This document shows positions 46,399-57,024 of a DNA stretch of 64,000 nucleotides, in pieces. Source of the stretch: Planococcus sp. MB-3u-03 (GTDB lineage: Bacteria; Bacillota; Bacilli; Bacillales_A; Planococcaceae); NCBI RefSeq assembly GCF_002833405.1, contig NZ_CP025124.1, positions 1 to 64,000 on the forward strand, read 5' to 3'. Every line of letters begins with the position of its first letter. Within the stretch, counting starts at the first letter, position 1. A program made the translations under genes and the position numbers. Under the pieces are notes generated by a model. The model saw nothing but the letters and a program-made list of their open reading frames with translations, searched no databases and was not told the DNA's origin.

Positions 46399-46767
46399 AT
46401 TTCTCGATATTTTTTATTAAATTCACTTCGTAATCATGAGGGCTAAAGCTTGAAATGGATATCAGAAAAGCCTTCGTAAAAGGAAACTTAAACAAATTAA
46501 TAAGGAGAGAAGATGTGCTTGCAGCACCACCTCTTCTCCCCCTTTGTATTCAAGCAAATTCAGATAAATTAATGATATGTAAACCAAAGAAACTTATTTA
46601 TCCTCATGGCTCCCATAACATGATAGAGACTCTAATTAAGCAAGCACTTGCTCCAATCCAGTCATATAATTGAACGGCTGTCGCAATGTGCTTGATTTAT
46701 CCGTCTGCTTCCTAGTTGTTCAAGTGGGCTCCCTATAAACAGCTTAAATCTTCATCAATAGTCAGTT
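46399..46767. other. Intergenic with hairpin
   Basis: About 370 bases. A nested hairpin at about 46504-46541 (GGAG..AAGA / TCTTCTCC around GTGCT-TGC-AGCAC) may terminate the methyltransferase gene. No convincing gene. Confidence 0.5.
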
Positions 46768-48408
46768 TTACCCGGCACAACATGACAAGTGGGAAACATC
46801 CTGGTCGAACGTTAGCGCAGCCAGCTTTACCCCTTCGGCCATGGTTAGATACGGCGCGAAGGTTTCGCTAAGATTTTCAATGGTCAAACCGAATTTTACG
46901 GCAAGCGTCACCGCATAGATGACATCTCCAGCATTTTCCGCTACGATATGCCCGCCCAGCAGCTGGCGTGTTGTCGCATCCGCCACCAACTTGAATACTC
47001 CGGTCGTTTCCCGGTTCACTTGCGCTCGCGGAACAGCCTCCAACGGCAGGACGGAAGTAAGGACGTCATAGCCGTTTTCTTTTGCCTGTTTCTCTGTCAA
47101 GCCGACCGTGGCAACCGCCGGCGCTGTAAACGTGACGCCCGGCACAACGGCCAAATCCAGTTTTTCACTCCGTCCACCGACCGCATTTCCTGCCGCCACT
47201 CGCCCTTGATAAGCCGCTACATAGACAAACTGAGGACCCAGTGTAACATCGCCCGCTGCATAAATCCGTTCATTGGTGGTCTTGGCATAATCATCAATCC
47301 GAATTTCTCCAAGACGTCCTGTTTCGACACCCGCCGCCTGCAGATTCAAGCTTTCCGTATTGGGCTTTCGGCCAGCTGCAATCAGCAATTGTTCGGATTC
47401 GATGATCCGCTTCTGGCCATCCACCTCGACATAAACTTTTTTCACCTCTCCATCCTGTTCAATTCGCTCGTATGTGGCACCGGTCACTAACTGAATGCCT
47501 TGCTCGGTCAAAGCTTTCGTGAGGGCTTCCGAGATTTCCGGATCATATTCCTTGAACAAACGCGAACTTCTTTGTATCAGTGTGACTTCTGAACCGAGGT
47601 GGTGAAATAGCTGGCCCAATTCCACACCAATATAGCCGGAACCGATGACTGTCAGGCGTTTCGGCACTTTCTTTAGCTCTAATAAGGTCGTGCTGGTCAA
47701 GTAATCCACTTCTGCCAGACCGGAAATGGCTGGCACAGCAGGAGCCGCCCCCGTCGCAATCAGAAACCGTTTGGCAGATAGCTTCAGGCCATCCACTTCA
47801 ATAGTATGTTCATCTACAAACCTGGCTTCCCCTTTGATCAACTCAAAACCGTAGTCTTCAATCAAATCGACATATTTCTTGTTCCGGAGATCCGTCACCA
47901 ATTCCTCTTTCTGTTTGACCAGCGGAGCCAAATCCACTTCATTCGCAGAGGTATGCAGCCCGATAAACGGGTTGTTCCTGGCCAAGTGATTGATTTCTCC
48001 CGCCCGTAATAAGGTTTTGGAAGGAACACAGCCAATGTTCACACAGGTACCGCCTACCGTTCCCCGTTCGATCATCGCCACTTTCGCCCCGTGTTTCACA
48101 GCTTCGATGGCGGAAGAAAAGGCGGCTCCCCCGGAACCGATGATGATGTAGTCAAATTCGCCTTCTTCATCCGGGCGGAGTGCTTCTTGGGCTCGGACTT
48201 CTTCTGCTTCCCCTGGCTGATACTTGGCTTCAGCAATTGCTTTTTTTGCCTTTTCAACCTCCATGTTTTCCGGCAGTTCAAATAGGGCTTCTCCTTTTCG
48301 AAAATCAGCTTGAATCGCTTTTGCGCCAATCGCTTCAAGCGCGACTGCAATGTGTTCTTCGCATCCTGTGCAGGTCATCCCTTGGACATCCACTCGATAC
48401 TTTTTCAT
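46768..48408 (-). CDS. merA: Mercuric reductase
   Basis: A 546-residue flavoprotein. It has one N-terminal HMA domain with [10 protein letters not shown] (C13/C16), the FAD motif [16 protein letters not shown], the redox-active [13 protein letters not shown] (C122/C127), and the C-terminal Cys pair SHLSCCAG (C543/C544) that delivers Hg(II) to the active site. It reduces Hg(II) to volatile Hg(0) with NADPH. It starts 4 bases after the merR stop with GGAGGAG as ribosome site. No merT, merP or merB is found, so mercury uptake would rely on other routes. Confidence 0.97.
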   Translation of the reverse strand: MKKYRVDVQGMTCTGCEEHIAVALEAIGAKAIQADFRKGEALFELPENMEVEKAKKAIAEAKYQPGEAEEVRAQEALRPDEEGEFDYIIIGSGGAAFSSAIEAVKHGAKVAMIERGTVGGTCVNIGCVPSKTLLRAGEINHLARNNPFIGLHTSANEVDLAPLVKQKEELVTDLRNKKYVDLIEDYGFELIKGEARFVDEHTIEVDGLKLSAKRFLIATGAAPAVPAISGLAEVDYLTSTTLLELKKVPKRLTVIGSGYIGVELGQLFHHLGSEVTLIQRSSRLFKEYDPEISEALTKALTEQGIQLVTGATYERIEQDGEVKKVYVEVDGQKRIIESEQLLIAAGRKPNTESLNLQAAGVETGRLGEIRIDDYAKTTNERIYAAGDVTLGPQFVYVAAYQGRVAAGNAVGGRSEKLDLAVVPGVTFTAPAVATVGLTEKQAKENGYDVLTSVLPLEAVPRAQVNRETTGVFKLVADATTRQLLGGHIVAENAGDVIYAVTLAVKFGLTIENLSETFAPYLTMAEGVKLAALTFDQDVSHLSCCAG

Positions 48409-48411
48409 GTT

Positions 48412-48813
48412 CTACTCCTCCTCCATCAATACATCAATAATCGGGCATTCATGCAGCTCTTTTTTATCCGGACACCGGTCTTTCAACTCACTCAGCATCC
48501 GTTCCGCACGCTTTAGATCCTCAATCTGCTTTCGGACTTCCACTTCTTTTCTGGAAACAAAATCGAACATATCTTCACAGCGCACATTGTCTTTGTCCAC
48601 AACACCCAATAATTTATAAATTTCATTCAATGAAAATCCCAACTCCTGCAGCCGCCGGATAAAGCCTACCCGTTTGACCGTTTCCTTCGAATAAATCCGA
48701 TACCCCGAATTATTCCGGGCCGGTTCTTGCAATAGCTCTTTTTGTTCATAGTATCGGATGGTTTCCTTATTCACTTCACATAAGGTTGCAAGTTCACTGA
48801 TTCGATAGCTCAA
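48412..48813 (-). CDS. merR: MerR mercury-responsive regulator
   Basis: A 133-residue MerR protein: N-terminal winged helix (ISELATLCEVNKETIRYYEQ), long dimerisation helix, and Hg ligands C79, C114 and C123, the same positions as in the Bacillus RC607 MerR. It activates the merRA promoter by untwisting its long spacer. First gene of the two-gene operon. Confidence 0.96.
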   Translation of the reverse strand: MSYRISELATLCEVNKETIRYYEQKELLQEPARNNSGYRIYSKETVKRVGFIRRLQELGFSLNEIYKLLGVVDKDNVRCEDMFDFVSRKEVEVRKQIEDLKRAERMLSELKDRCPDKKELHECPIIDVLMEEE

Positions 48814-48832
48814 TTTTCTTCACCTCAGAAAA

Positions 48833-48864
48833 AGTATAAACCATGTACTTAGGTACATGGTCAA
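48833..48864 (-). promoter_or_regulatory. MerR-type promoter and operator
   Basis: On the minus strand TTGACC (48859-48864) and TATACT (48833-48838) are 20 bases apart, longer than the optimal 17, as in MerR-activated promoters. A dyad CCATGTAC-CTAA-GTACATGG (48841-48860) fills the spacer. Confidence 0.85.
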
Positions 48865-49236
48865 ACATCTACACTTCAATACTTTCTTTCTATATATAAA
48901 ATTTCAAGTTATTAAAACTAGATTTAAAATAGTCGTTTATTAAAAATAAAGCGTTCGTAAAAGTACACTTTTACGAACACTTCAAAAAGGCTTGAAAACG
49001 GCTAAAAGAGCGTCCGCAAACGTCTCAAAACACTTTACGAACGTTCGTATAATTTTGGACTTTAATGAACATAACAACATGGAATAAAAGGAAATCTTTT
49101 CTATTATGAAAAGGTCTTCGTGTTAAACTAATCCATAATATAAATAATAAAATCGATCTCTTTTAACACTTTCTTTCTTAACCATGTTGGTAAAGATTTT
49201 CATAGTTTATGATGTATTTGTAAAGGGGTAGAATGA
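48865..49236. other. Palindrome-bearing intergenic region between mer and the ATPase remnant
   Basis: No gene. A 12-bp inverted repeat with 2-bp centre, GTTCGTAAAAGT-AC-ACTTTTACGAAC, lies at 48953-48978. A 14-bp perfect palindrome TACGAACGTTCGTA at 49036-49049 overlaps a TATAAT. They share the CGTTCGTA core. They could be recombinase or regulator sites for the following module; the binder is unknown. Confidence 0.6.
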
Positions 49237-50940
49237 ATGAAGCACTCATACATAAAAAGTAAAAGTAGAAAATTTCAGAGCCGTAAAAGAAATAGAGTTT
49301 GAACCTGGACGGAAACTTACATTAATCACAGGAAAAATGGGACTGCTAAATCAACTGTCTTAGGAATGATTGCACACCCATTCTCCTTTAACCCGAAAAT
49401 TTTGTTAGGAGAAAACTATACCAAAACATCAATGGCATTAATAGAAGATGAAAATACTGTTGCTGATATGGAAAAGAAATTGAAAACATCAGTAGAGTCC
49501 AAGGTCAGTTTTTGAATCACTTGTATCAAATCATTTTAAGTTAAGTGAAATAGACGTAAAAGGATCTCGCCATGCAGAAATAGTCTTATTTGATAAACCT
49601 GTAAATAAAGATCTTATAATTGAAGTAGAAAGTAATGATTATGAAGATAGAAAAGTTCCTCGTCTTGTTACTAGAAAAACTACCAGCGCCTGGTCCAGGA
49701 GAAAAGGATACACGTTCTTCGAATAAAATACTTCCAGTAATCTACTTAAGCTTAAAAGGGTCTTTCCAATCGTTGAAGCAAAACACCAAGAAATAAAATT
49801 AAAATAACATCTGATGAAGAACAATATCTAAAAGACTTTACGATCAAATATTACTTAATCAATATCCCGATAATCTTTCTGGAATAGATGTACGTAATAA
49901 AACATCCTTGTCTTTCTTAAAAGAAGATATGAGTATTCATATGATATCTTCAGGCGAAGATAATGTAGGACAAATTTTGGAAGCTTTACTTTCTTTTAAG
50001 CGCTTAAAAACTTATAAAATTACTCAGGCGGAATATTACTTATTGACGAACTAGACGCCACTCTATATCCAGGTGCTCAAATCCAGCTTTTAAACGTTTT
50101 GATGGAAGAAGCACGAGCTTCTAATTTACAATTATTCATGACATCACACTCTATGTTTTAATTGAACATGCACTATCCTTGAACGGGGAAGACGGAATTT
50201 ACCCTGGAGATATCGAAGTATTAATGTTAAAAACAAAATGAATCTGTTAACGTTATAAAAATGTAGATAGAAAATACTTTGTGGCAAGATTTGCATGAAG
50301 AAATGATAAGCGAGACTAAAGAAAGAAGATAAGAGTATATTTTGAAGATAAAGAAGCAGAGTTTTCTTCAATTCTATAGTAAGGAAAACCTTTTACTTCC
50401 CGAATAAATAAAGTCGACGTCTCTCTTGGATGCGATAAATATAGAACTAAATAAGAAAAATACCAGAGTTCATGTATATGTCTTGTATCGTATTAGATGG
50501 TGATCAAGAAGAAGAAAAATTAATGGTTTAAAAACTTTATCATGTTGCCATCATCTGAATATGACCCTCCTGAGAAAATGATTTATAAATATTTATTGGA
50601 TTCTGCCTGTAATTTTTGGAATGATTGTGAAGCTTCTTACACCCGAGAAATTTTACTTTCAAATAAATATAATCGAGGCGTTCGTGAAATATTAGACGGA
50701 GTATTTTTAACAGATGATGGTTTAAGTCAAGTGAGTGGTAGTCCTTATTATAAAAGGAAAGAAAGAGAAGTTTGGAAGTTGTGGTTTAAAGAAGAACAAA
50801 AACGGTGGAAAAAGGTTAAAAACAACCCTTTTAGACATTGGGCACGAGTAAATTCAGATAAAGTCGATACATTTAAATTAGACCTAATAAAATCTCTAAA
50901 TTTTATTGCATTGAAAAACGGAATGCCGCCTTTTGGCTAA
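49237..50940 (+). pseudogene. RecF/OLD-like AAA ATPase with Toprim-like part, heavily frameshifted
   Basis: Joined fragments give one protein of about 560 residues. The N-terminus KVENFRAVKEIEFEPGRKLT plus GKNGTAKSTVLG (Walker A, after restoring one base) is typical of SMC/RecF-like ATPases. MISSGEDNVGQILEALLSFK resembles the ABC signature region, and the line with the inserted LDE-type Walker B follows. YMSCIVLDGDQEEEK looks like the DxD of a Toprim nuclease domain. The last 132 residues (50542-50940) are uninterrupted. I count at least eight frame changes. It sits 14 bases before a D12 adenine methylase, a pairing seen in predicted defence loci. Confidence 0.65.
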
Positions 50941-50954
50941 GAAGGAGTGAGAAA

Positions 50955-51833
50955 ATGCCAGCAACCAAGAGTCCTCTCAGATATCCCGGTGGAAAAACTC
51001 AGTTAGCCAAGTATATAAATGATATCATTGATACTAATTTTAACCACACTCCTATGTATATCGAGCCTTTTGCTGGAGGTGCTGGTATAGCACTTTCATT
51101 ACTACTAAAAAATAAAGCACAAAAAATAGTTATCAATGATTATGATCCTGCTATATACCTTATGTGGCATTCACTTTTATATTTTACCGATGATTTTAAC
51201 TATAAAATTACAAATTCTAAGCTAGATATAGATGAATGGTATCGCCAACAAGAAATTCAGCAAAATCCTTCTAGACATACTGAATTTGAAATTGGGTTTT
51301 CTACTTTTTATTTAAACCGAACAAACAGATCCGGAATTATTAAAGCAGGACCTATTGGTGGAAAAAATCAAACAGGAAAATATAAATTAGACTGTAGATT
51401 CAACAAAGAAAATCTTATGAAAAAGGTGAATATTATTTCATCAGAGAAAGACCGTATTAAACTTCACAATTTAGACGCTCTTGAACTTATTGAAATTTAC
51501 TTCTCAAAAAAAGAAGCAGCAGAAGATTATTTTACATTCTTTGATCCTCCGTATTTTAAAAAGGGACCAGGTCTTTATACAAACTTTTATGATTATGAAG
51601 ACCACCTTAATTTATCGAGCATTATAAAAGTTACTCTAATCATAAATGGATAGTTACTTATGATGACTGTGTTGAGATTCAAGACATGTATAGTAGTTTA
51701 AAAACTACAATTATTCTTTGAACTACAGTTTATCTACTAAAAGAAGACTTCCGAGTTGATTATATTCAGTGATGAAGTGGAAATTCCATCAAGTAAAAAC
51801 ATTGTTTTTATGATATCTCTTAAAAATCCTTAA
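50955..51833 (+). pseudogene. D12-class DNA adenine N6-methyltransferase (Dam-like), 3' frameshifted
   Basis: ATG behind AAGGAG. The first ~220 residues are intact: PLRYPGGKTQLAKYI (motif X), YIEPFAGGAGIALSLL (SAM motif I), INDYDPAIYLMW and the catalytic FDPPYFKKGPGLY (motif IV, DPPY). A frameshift near 51625 moves WIVTYDDCVEIQDMY (motif V-like) into another frame, and one or two more shifts precede the natural end SSKNIVFMISLKNP. With the ATPase remnant upstream it probably formed a modification-restriction type unit. Confidence 0.82.
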
Positions 51834-51860
51834 TCAATTTAATCGCTTCATTATTTTATC

Positions 51861-51890
51861 AAAACTACTTAAAATTCTTTAAGTAGTTTT
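51861..51890. terminator. Terminator between converging methylase and resolvase
   Basis: Thirteen-base perfect arms AAAACTACTTAAA / TTTAAGTAGTTTT with a 4-base loop. Confidence 0.85.
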
Positions 51891-51891
51891 T

Positions 51892-52434
51892 CTATTTTAC
51901 ATTTCTATATAAAGTGGCAGCAGAAATCCCTGTAGCTTCTTGTATCTCTTTAACGCTCATTCTTTGAGAATGATAAAGAGCCAGTGCCTGATTCAACTTT
52001 TGCTGATTCACTTTTGGCCGTCCTCCTTTTCTTCCTCTCGCTCGGGCCGCCTTTAGTCCGGCCATTGTCCGTTCTCGAATAATATCCCGTTCGAACTCAG
52101 CTAGTACTGATAGCATTCCAAACATGGCTTTACCGGCAGCTGTACCTGTATCAATATTATCTTGAATACTGACAAAACTCGACTCCTTTTCTCGAAGCAG
52201 TTCTGCAATTTCAATTAATCGCTTTGTAGATCTTGCTAGTCGGTCTAACTTGTAAACTACGAATTTATCTCCGGCCCGAGACATCTTAATCGCTTGCAAC
52301 AATTCTGGCCGATCGTCTTTTGCTCCTGATAGTTTCTCCTGGAAAATTTCTTCGCAGCCAAATTCTTTTAGAGCGTCTAACTGTAAATTCAAAGATTGAT
52401 CAATTGTACTGACTCGAGCATATCCAATAATCAT
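51892..52434 (-). CDS. Serine recombinase (resolvase/invertase)
   Basis: A 180-residue small serine recombinase. Catalytic Ser9 is in GYARVSTIDQ. The conserved YKLDRLARSTKRLIEI and EFERDIIRERTMAGLKAARARG blocks are complete, and the C-terminal HTH is MSVKEIQEATGISAATLYR. It resolves cointegrates or plasmid dimers at a res site. A res-like palindrome lies directly upstream (52472-52509). It is intact, unlike the second resolvase at 57025. Confidence 0.95.
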   Translation of the reverse strand: MIIGYARVSTIDQSLNLQLDALKEFGCEEIFQEKLSGAKDDRPELLQAIKMSRAGDKFVVYKLDRLARSTKRLIEIAELLREKESSFVSIQDNIDTGTAAGKAMFGMLSVLAEFERDIIRERTMAGLKAARARGRKGGRPKVNQQKLNQALALYHSQRMSVKEIQEATGISAATLYRNVK

Positions 52435-52471
52435 AAAATCCCTCTTCTCGCTTCTATTATCAGATTAATTA

Positions 52472-52509
52472 TATCAAATACACTCGTTTAAGAAACGTAG
52501 TTTTTGATA
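52472..52509. promoter_or_regulatory. Candidate resolvase recombination site (res subsite)
   Basis: TATCAAA and TTTGATA at the ends and CGTTT / AAACG near the middle form a 38-bp dyad centred at about 52491, 38 bases before the resolvase start. Length and position fit a res subsite I; other subsites were not resolved. Confidence 0.5.
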
Positions 52510-52514
52510 TAAGT

Positions 52515-52815
52515 TTTGACATAAAAGAATATAAAATGAAGGAGATTGTAACTTTCACTGATATTTTGCAGTGATTTTAAGCGTTATCTTGCGCTTAATA
52601 TTTCGTCGATTACATGACGTATTAAAATTGATTATGAAAAGAAAAGATAAAAATTAAGAAGAGGAGAAGCCTCATGGAAGCGCTTCTCCTCTTCTAGTCA
52701 TTAACTAGTTATAAATGCCTTTGTACAAGACCTCAAACTAAATTTATCTAAATTCTCTGTACCTATTAATTGATTTGATTGACTAGATCAACCGAAGAAA
52801 GTCTAATGAATTCTT
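52515..52815. other. Intergenic with terminator hairpin
   Basis: About 300 bases. A hairpin AGAAGAGGAGAAGC / GCTTCTCCTCTTCT at 52657-52695 lies downstream of the PepF remnant and probably ends it. Nothing else seen. Confidence 0.55.
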
Positions 52816-54568
52816 CTACATCTTTGACGCAAAGCGCCATTCCTTTTCCCAAAAACTCTCTTGTGTAATATCTTCTCCTAGATGTTTCATCGCCAATTCT
52901 TCAACTGTCATACTTCCGCTATCTCGAAGCAGTGACAAATAGCTCTGTTCAAATCCTTTTCCTTCTTCTTTCGCTTTGGCATAAATACTGACTGAAAACA
53001 GATAGCCAAATGTATACGGAAAGTTATAGAACGGAGAAGAGGTAATATAGAAATGCGGTGTTGAAATCCAGGTATGGATAGGCAGATGGCTCATGGAACC
53101 GCCATATCCTTCGGCCAAGGCATCACGCATCATTTCATTTAAACGTTCTGCAGCTACCATCCCATTTTTCGCTCCTCATATAGTCTTTCTTCAAAGAGAA
53201 ATCGAGCATGAAGATTCATAAAGTTCATGGCACTGCGCTTGATTTTTCGTCCAAAGAAAGAGTTTCTCTTCTGTGTTTTCTGTCTGATCAATTGCTGCAT
53301 CCAATACGATCATTTCAGCAAAAGTAGAAGCCGTTTCAGCTGTTGTCATGCCATATTTCCGGTTAAGTGGATTTACTGGTTTCATGGCATGGTTATGAAA
53401 GGCGTGTCCTAGTTCGTGCGTCAGCGTCAAAAGATTTGTCATGGTCCCTTCATAGGTTAAAAGACTCTCGATTCACCCGTAAGAGGAAAACCGGCACAAA
53501 TAGCAATAGCCGATTTCCCAGGTCTGCTTTCAGCTTCGACCCATCCCTTTCGAATGCCGTACGGGCAAAGTTCTCCAATTCGGGTCCAAATTGCTGAAAC
53601 TGTTGCAGAATAAAATCAACAGCTTCGGGATAACGGATTGATGTTTTACTTGCCTTAAACGGTGCCCAAATCATAAGAGGGCATTTCTTTATTCCCGGAC
53701 AATTTCGCTTTGTGGTTTAAGTAATTAGCAAACGATTGCTTGTGTCTCGTGACAACTTGCCACATCGTCTGTAATGTTTCTTCTTTCATTCGGTTGTCTT
53801 TTAGCGGTTGTTCCAAGCAGTTTAAGGTTCCTCGCTTTTGATCTACCTGTATCCGGAATCGGTTATATGATTTAATATCCTTGCCATGATGTCTTCCTGC
53901 GCTGTCCACAACTGTTCCAACGCCTTGAAAGCTTCTTCACGCACCTGTTGGTCTACATGGGAACGCAAATTATTGGTTTGGCCAACAGAAAGTTCCTTCT
54001 TGGTTCCGTTCATATCTATGGATACTTTGAGATTATTCAGGATAGAACGATACAAATCGTTCCACCCATGGTACCCATCATACATCAAATCAGAAATCAG
54101 CTTTTCAGCTTCATTGATAGTTTTGAATCGGCTTTTGTCGCCACTCATTTAAGATAAAACGATACTCCTTTAAGCTTTCTGTTTCCAGCAGGTTAGTCCA
54201 AAGCTTTTGATCTAGTTGTGAAAGTAATTTCTGGAAACGCTGCAGAACAGCTATGTATTCGTTGTTCACAACCGAAGTCTGCCCTTGGAGGAAGACCACT
54301 TTTTGTTATCAGGGTGCTCCATGAGCAAACAGGCAGCAAATGACGTCATTTGTGACAGTGCTGTTTGAATTTTCCATATCCTCTAAAAGGCTACCTAGCA
54401 TTTTCTCACCTAGCGGTTCTTTTGATACTTGAAGGGCATCTACCTTACGAACAACCTCTTTTATTTCGATTTTCGTCTGTCCGATTAATTTAATAAGTAC
54501 AGGGAATCGGAGCCACCTTCAAATATGCTGTCTAAATTCCAATTTTCTAAATAAGCTTCGTTATTCAA
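52816..54568 (-). pseudogene. pepF: Oligoendopeptidase PepF (M3 family), heavily frameshifted
   Basis: The fragments add up to about 584 codons, the length of PepF/M3B oligoendopeptidases. TTG start 54568 behind GGAGGAA (LNNEAYLENWNLDS). The middle pieces read ETLQTMWQVVTRHKQSFANY and YDGYHGWNDLYRSI. The zinc motif is intact in one frame: LTHELGHAFHNHAM. The C-terminal 114 residues (STPHFYITSSPFYNFPYTFG) are complete. At least six frame changes. Chromosomal homologues are common in Bacillota, so this may be a captured copy. Confidence 0.85.
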
Positions 54569-54750
54569 TAAAATTTCCTCCTAATATTTTCATCATATAG
54601 AAACATATGTTCTTTTATTGTACCTGAAGATGTAAGTGAAGTCGAAATAATTTAAAAACTTAAATGAAGTGATTTTCTTTAAAATTATAAAACTACTGGT
54701 AGTTGGCACTACAAGGACTGTTTGAAACTTATTTACGCGTTTTTTTGTAT

Positions 54751-54790
54751 AAAAGCTATCTTCCTCCTGTTATGGGAAGATAGCTTTTTG
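54751..54790 (-). terminator. Terminator after tniB
   Basis: Fourteen-base perfect arms AAAAGCTATCTTCC / GGAAGATAGCTTTT with flanking A and T runs. Confidence 0.85.
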
Positions 54791-54832
54791 GTTATTTAAT
54801 ACCGATAACCAGGCTGTCACGCGCAGCTTCGA

Positions 54833-55594
54833 CTACTTCTGTTGTAATTGAAGTAAGTTGATTAATTTTAAGGATTCTTTCAATTTGTGAAAATAGCCGT
54901 TGAATAAGACGGAAATTCCGTTTGTAATTTTGATTATACTGGCTAAGGCTTCATAATCTGAGAAGTCCTCCAGCTTAATAGGTAAGTTGAGTTCTTGCCA
55001 TTTATAGGTCAACAAATGGTGTGTTTCATCTTTACTTAATCGGTCAAATTCATGATGAATCCAATTCTGAGTACAGTTGAGGATAACGGGACAATCGTTT
55101 TCGATGCCTGGCATGCCGATAAATATGATCGCTATGTCGTTTTGATCGTAAATATCCCGAAGTTGTTCTAAGTTTTGCAATTTTAAACGATCGATTTCAT
55201 CTACTATAAGTAAGTCAATGTCCTCAAATGAATTGACCGTAAATTGTGGCTCTTCAGTAACCATAGATTGATAGACAGACTTCACCATATTTAATTTGCT
55301 ATCTATTAAACCAATCTCCCTTGTCATTCTAGAAGCACTGACTGCAGGTGCAGTATAAAAGCGTATGGCAATCGAAAATTTTTCATCTGCATGGATGCCA
55401 ATGGAATCGCTGTGCCGATAGCTGATTTGTTTCTCTAAATAATCCCAATGCGCATAATAGCGAGAAGAGAGGGTCTTTCCCACCCCAGGTAAACCATAAC
55501 AAACGCCCATGTAGCGATATTTGATACAGGCATCACAGAATTCAGCAAAGCGCTTATATTCATTCGTTTCGATAAATAGCGATGTATTATTCAT
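54833..55594 (-). CDS. tniB: TniB/TnsC-like transposition ATPase
   Basis: A 253-residue AAA ATPase. Walker A GLPGVGKTL is at residues 34-42 and Walker B LLIVDEIDR at about 128-136. EQLRDIYDQNDIAIIFIGMPG is the usual sensor region of TniB/p271-type proteins in Tn552/Tn5053 elements. It helps the DDE transposase choose targets. The start overlaps the tniA end by 8 bases. It is intact although its partner is not, so the element is probably not mobile by itself as sequenced. Confidence 0.88.
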   Translation of the reverse strand: MNNTSLFIETNEYKRFAEFCDACIKYRYMGVCYGLPGVGKTLSSRYYAHWDYLEKQISYRHSDSIGIHADEKFSIAIRFYTAPAVSASRMTREIGLIDSKLNMVKSVYQSMVTEEPQFTVNSFEDIDLLIVDEIDRLKLQNLEQLRDIYDQNDIAIIFIGMPGIENDCPVILNCTQNWIHHEFDRLSKDETHHLLTYKWQELNLPIKLEDFSDYEALASIIKITNGISVLFNGYFHKLKESLKLINLLQLQQK

Positions 55595-57006
55595 TAGAAA
55601 TACTCTTCAAGGTTGACTTGAGTGGGGCAGGTTTTCCAGTATCTTCTACTGTTTGTTTAGACTGAACTATCTCTTCAATGACAGTGGTCTCCGGCTTAAG
55701 CTGCCCTTTCAACATACGTCTCCGTTGATTTCGGCAGCTACAATTTCTTTTAGGTTGACTGTATAACCAGCAATTTCCGGACAGATGGCTGTACATAAAT
55801 AGCGATCCTCATGAAAGACTCGGATTTCAGCTAGGTCACGTGGATCGTAACGAATCACAACCGATTCACCGACATACAGCAAGATTGGGATCGATGAAGC
55901 GCAAAGCTTGAAAGTGAATCCCGTCTGAGTGAACTTTCTCGCTTTGGCAACATGCAACAGAAGTAAATCAAGGCTTTCTAAGCTCTCAGGCATATTCGGC
56001 AAAATCCATCAGCATTCCACATAGAATGGGTTCTTTTTGTTGTACTGTGGATACGCTGATGATAATTGTAAACAATGAACTCGCCGACTTTTCTTCAAGC
56101 TCATTTAACGTCAGCAATTTCGCTTGAATCCCATCCCCAAATAACCCGGTAAATCTTGCAACAGCAACTGGTTGATGCTTAAAAGAAGCGCTCGATTTTC
56201 CTCGTCCTCTTGGTTTTCCAATGGCCGAGAACACAAGGTATATTTTCAAGTCGATTGTTACTTGCTCTAAGTGATTCGATAAAGTCACTGCCATGGTCCG
56301 TATAAAATTGTTCGGGAATCTACAGATGGACCAGTCTTTGTTTTGTTTACGCCAGATTGCCTGATGCAGTGTAAGTGCCGTTTGAATAGCTGAAGGTGCT
56401 TGGAAGTTACATAAAACCGGCCAGCGCGACTAAACTCGTCTAAAATAACGGTTAACCAAGGTCGCTCTGGCTTTCCTTTTCATTCCATTAGAATATCGAG
56501 AAGTGTATGGTCGGTTTGCCAGATTTCGATTTGGGGTAGCTGGCTTCTCTGCGGTGGATTAGATCAAACTGGTTTTCATATGCTTTTGATCTTGATGGGT
56601 AATACTTTCAAACTTTCCGAGAGCGACTTTGAAATTTTGTCCACTTGATAATAACTTGGTTGTTGCCAGCCTTTTCCTGGCATTGCACACAGATCATCTG
56701 ATGAATGGAGGTCAATGAACTTCTTCTGTACTTCAAAATCAATCGTTCAATCGCTGAGACAATTTCGGGACTGACCTGCAGAGAACCTGAATCGCTTCTC
56801 GTTTTCGGATTAACCCTTTCAATCCGAACTGGTCGTAACCTTGAACCCAATAATGCAACGTTCTTTTTGGCGATGCCTGTTTCTTTGCAATACTTCTGTC
56901 AGTGTTTTCTCGGATTGCAGATAGGTGCAATGATTTGATACTTGGCCATGGCTGTTTGTCGTTGTTCTCTGAAGAGCCAGTTAAAGGAGGTGGTACGTTC
57001 TGGCAT
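55587..57006 (-). pseudogene. tniA: TniA-type DDE transposase (Tn552/Tn5053 group), heavily frameshifted
   Basis: Joined fragments read as a Mu/Tn552-like transposase of about 470 residues. Near the N-terminus: TLHYWVQGYDQFGLKGLIRK (HTH), then IVSAIERLILKYRRSSLTSI. The catalytic start is IEIWQTDHTLLDI, followed by ERPWLTVILDEFSRA. The C-terminal part has VGESVVIRYDPRDLAEIRVF, the typical beta-barrel of these proteins. I count about ten frame changes. It is followed by tniB and preceded by a resolvase remnant. Confidence 0.82.
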
Positions 57007-57024
57007 AAGCAGCAACCTTCCGAT

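Noticed and set aside
46455..46673. 72-codon frame after the methyltransferase
   Set aside because: It runs through a terminator-like hairpin, has no ribosome site and no recognisable composition.
50144..50371. 75-codon minus-strand frame over the ATPase remnant
   Set aside because: It opposes fragments that continue the ATPase homology; hydrophobic character is due to AT-rich antisense.
53367..53597. Plus-strand frames across the PepF region
   Set aside because: Minus-strand fragments match M3 peptidase motifs (HELGH), so plus-strand frames are shadows.
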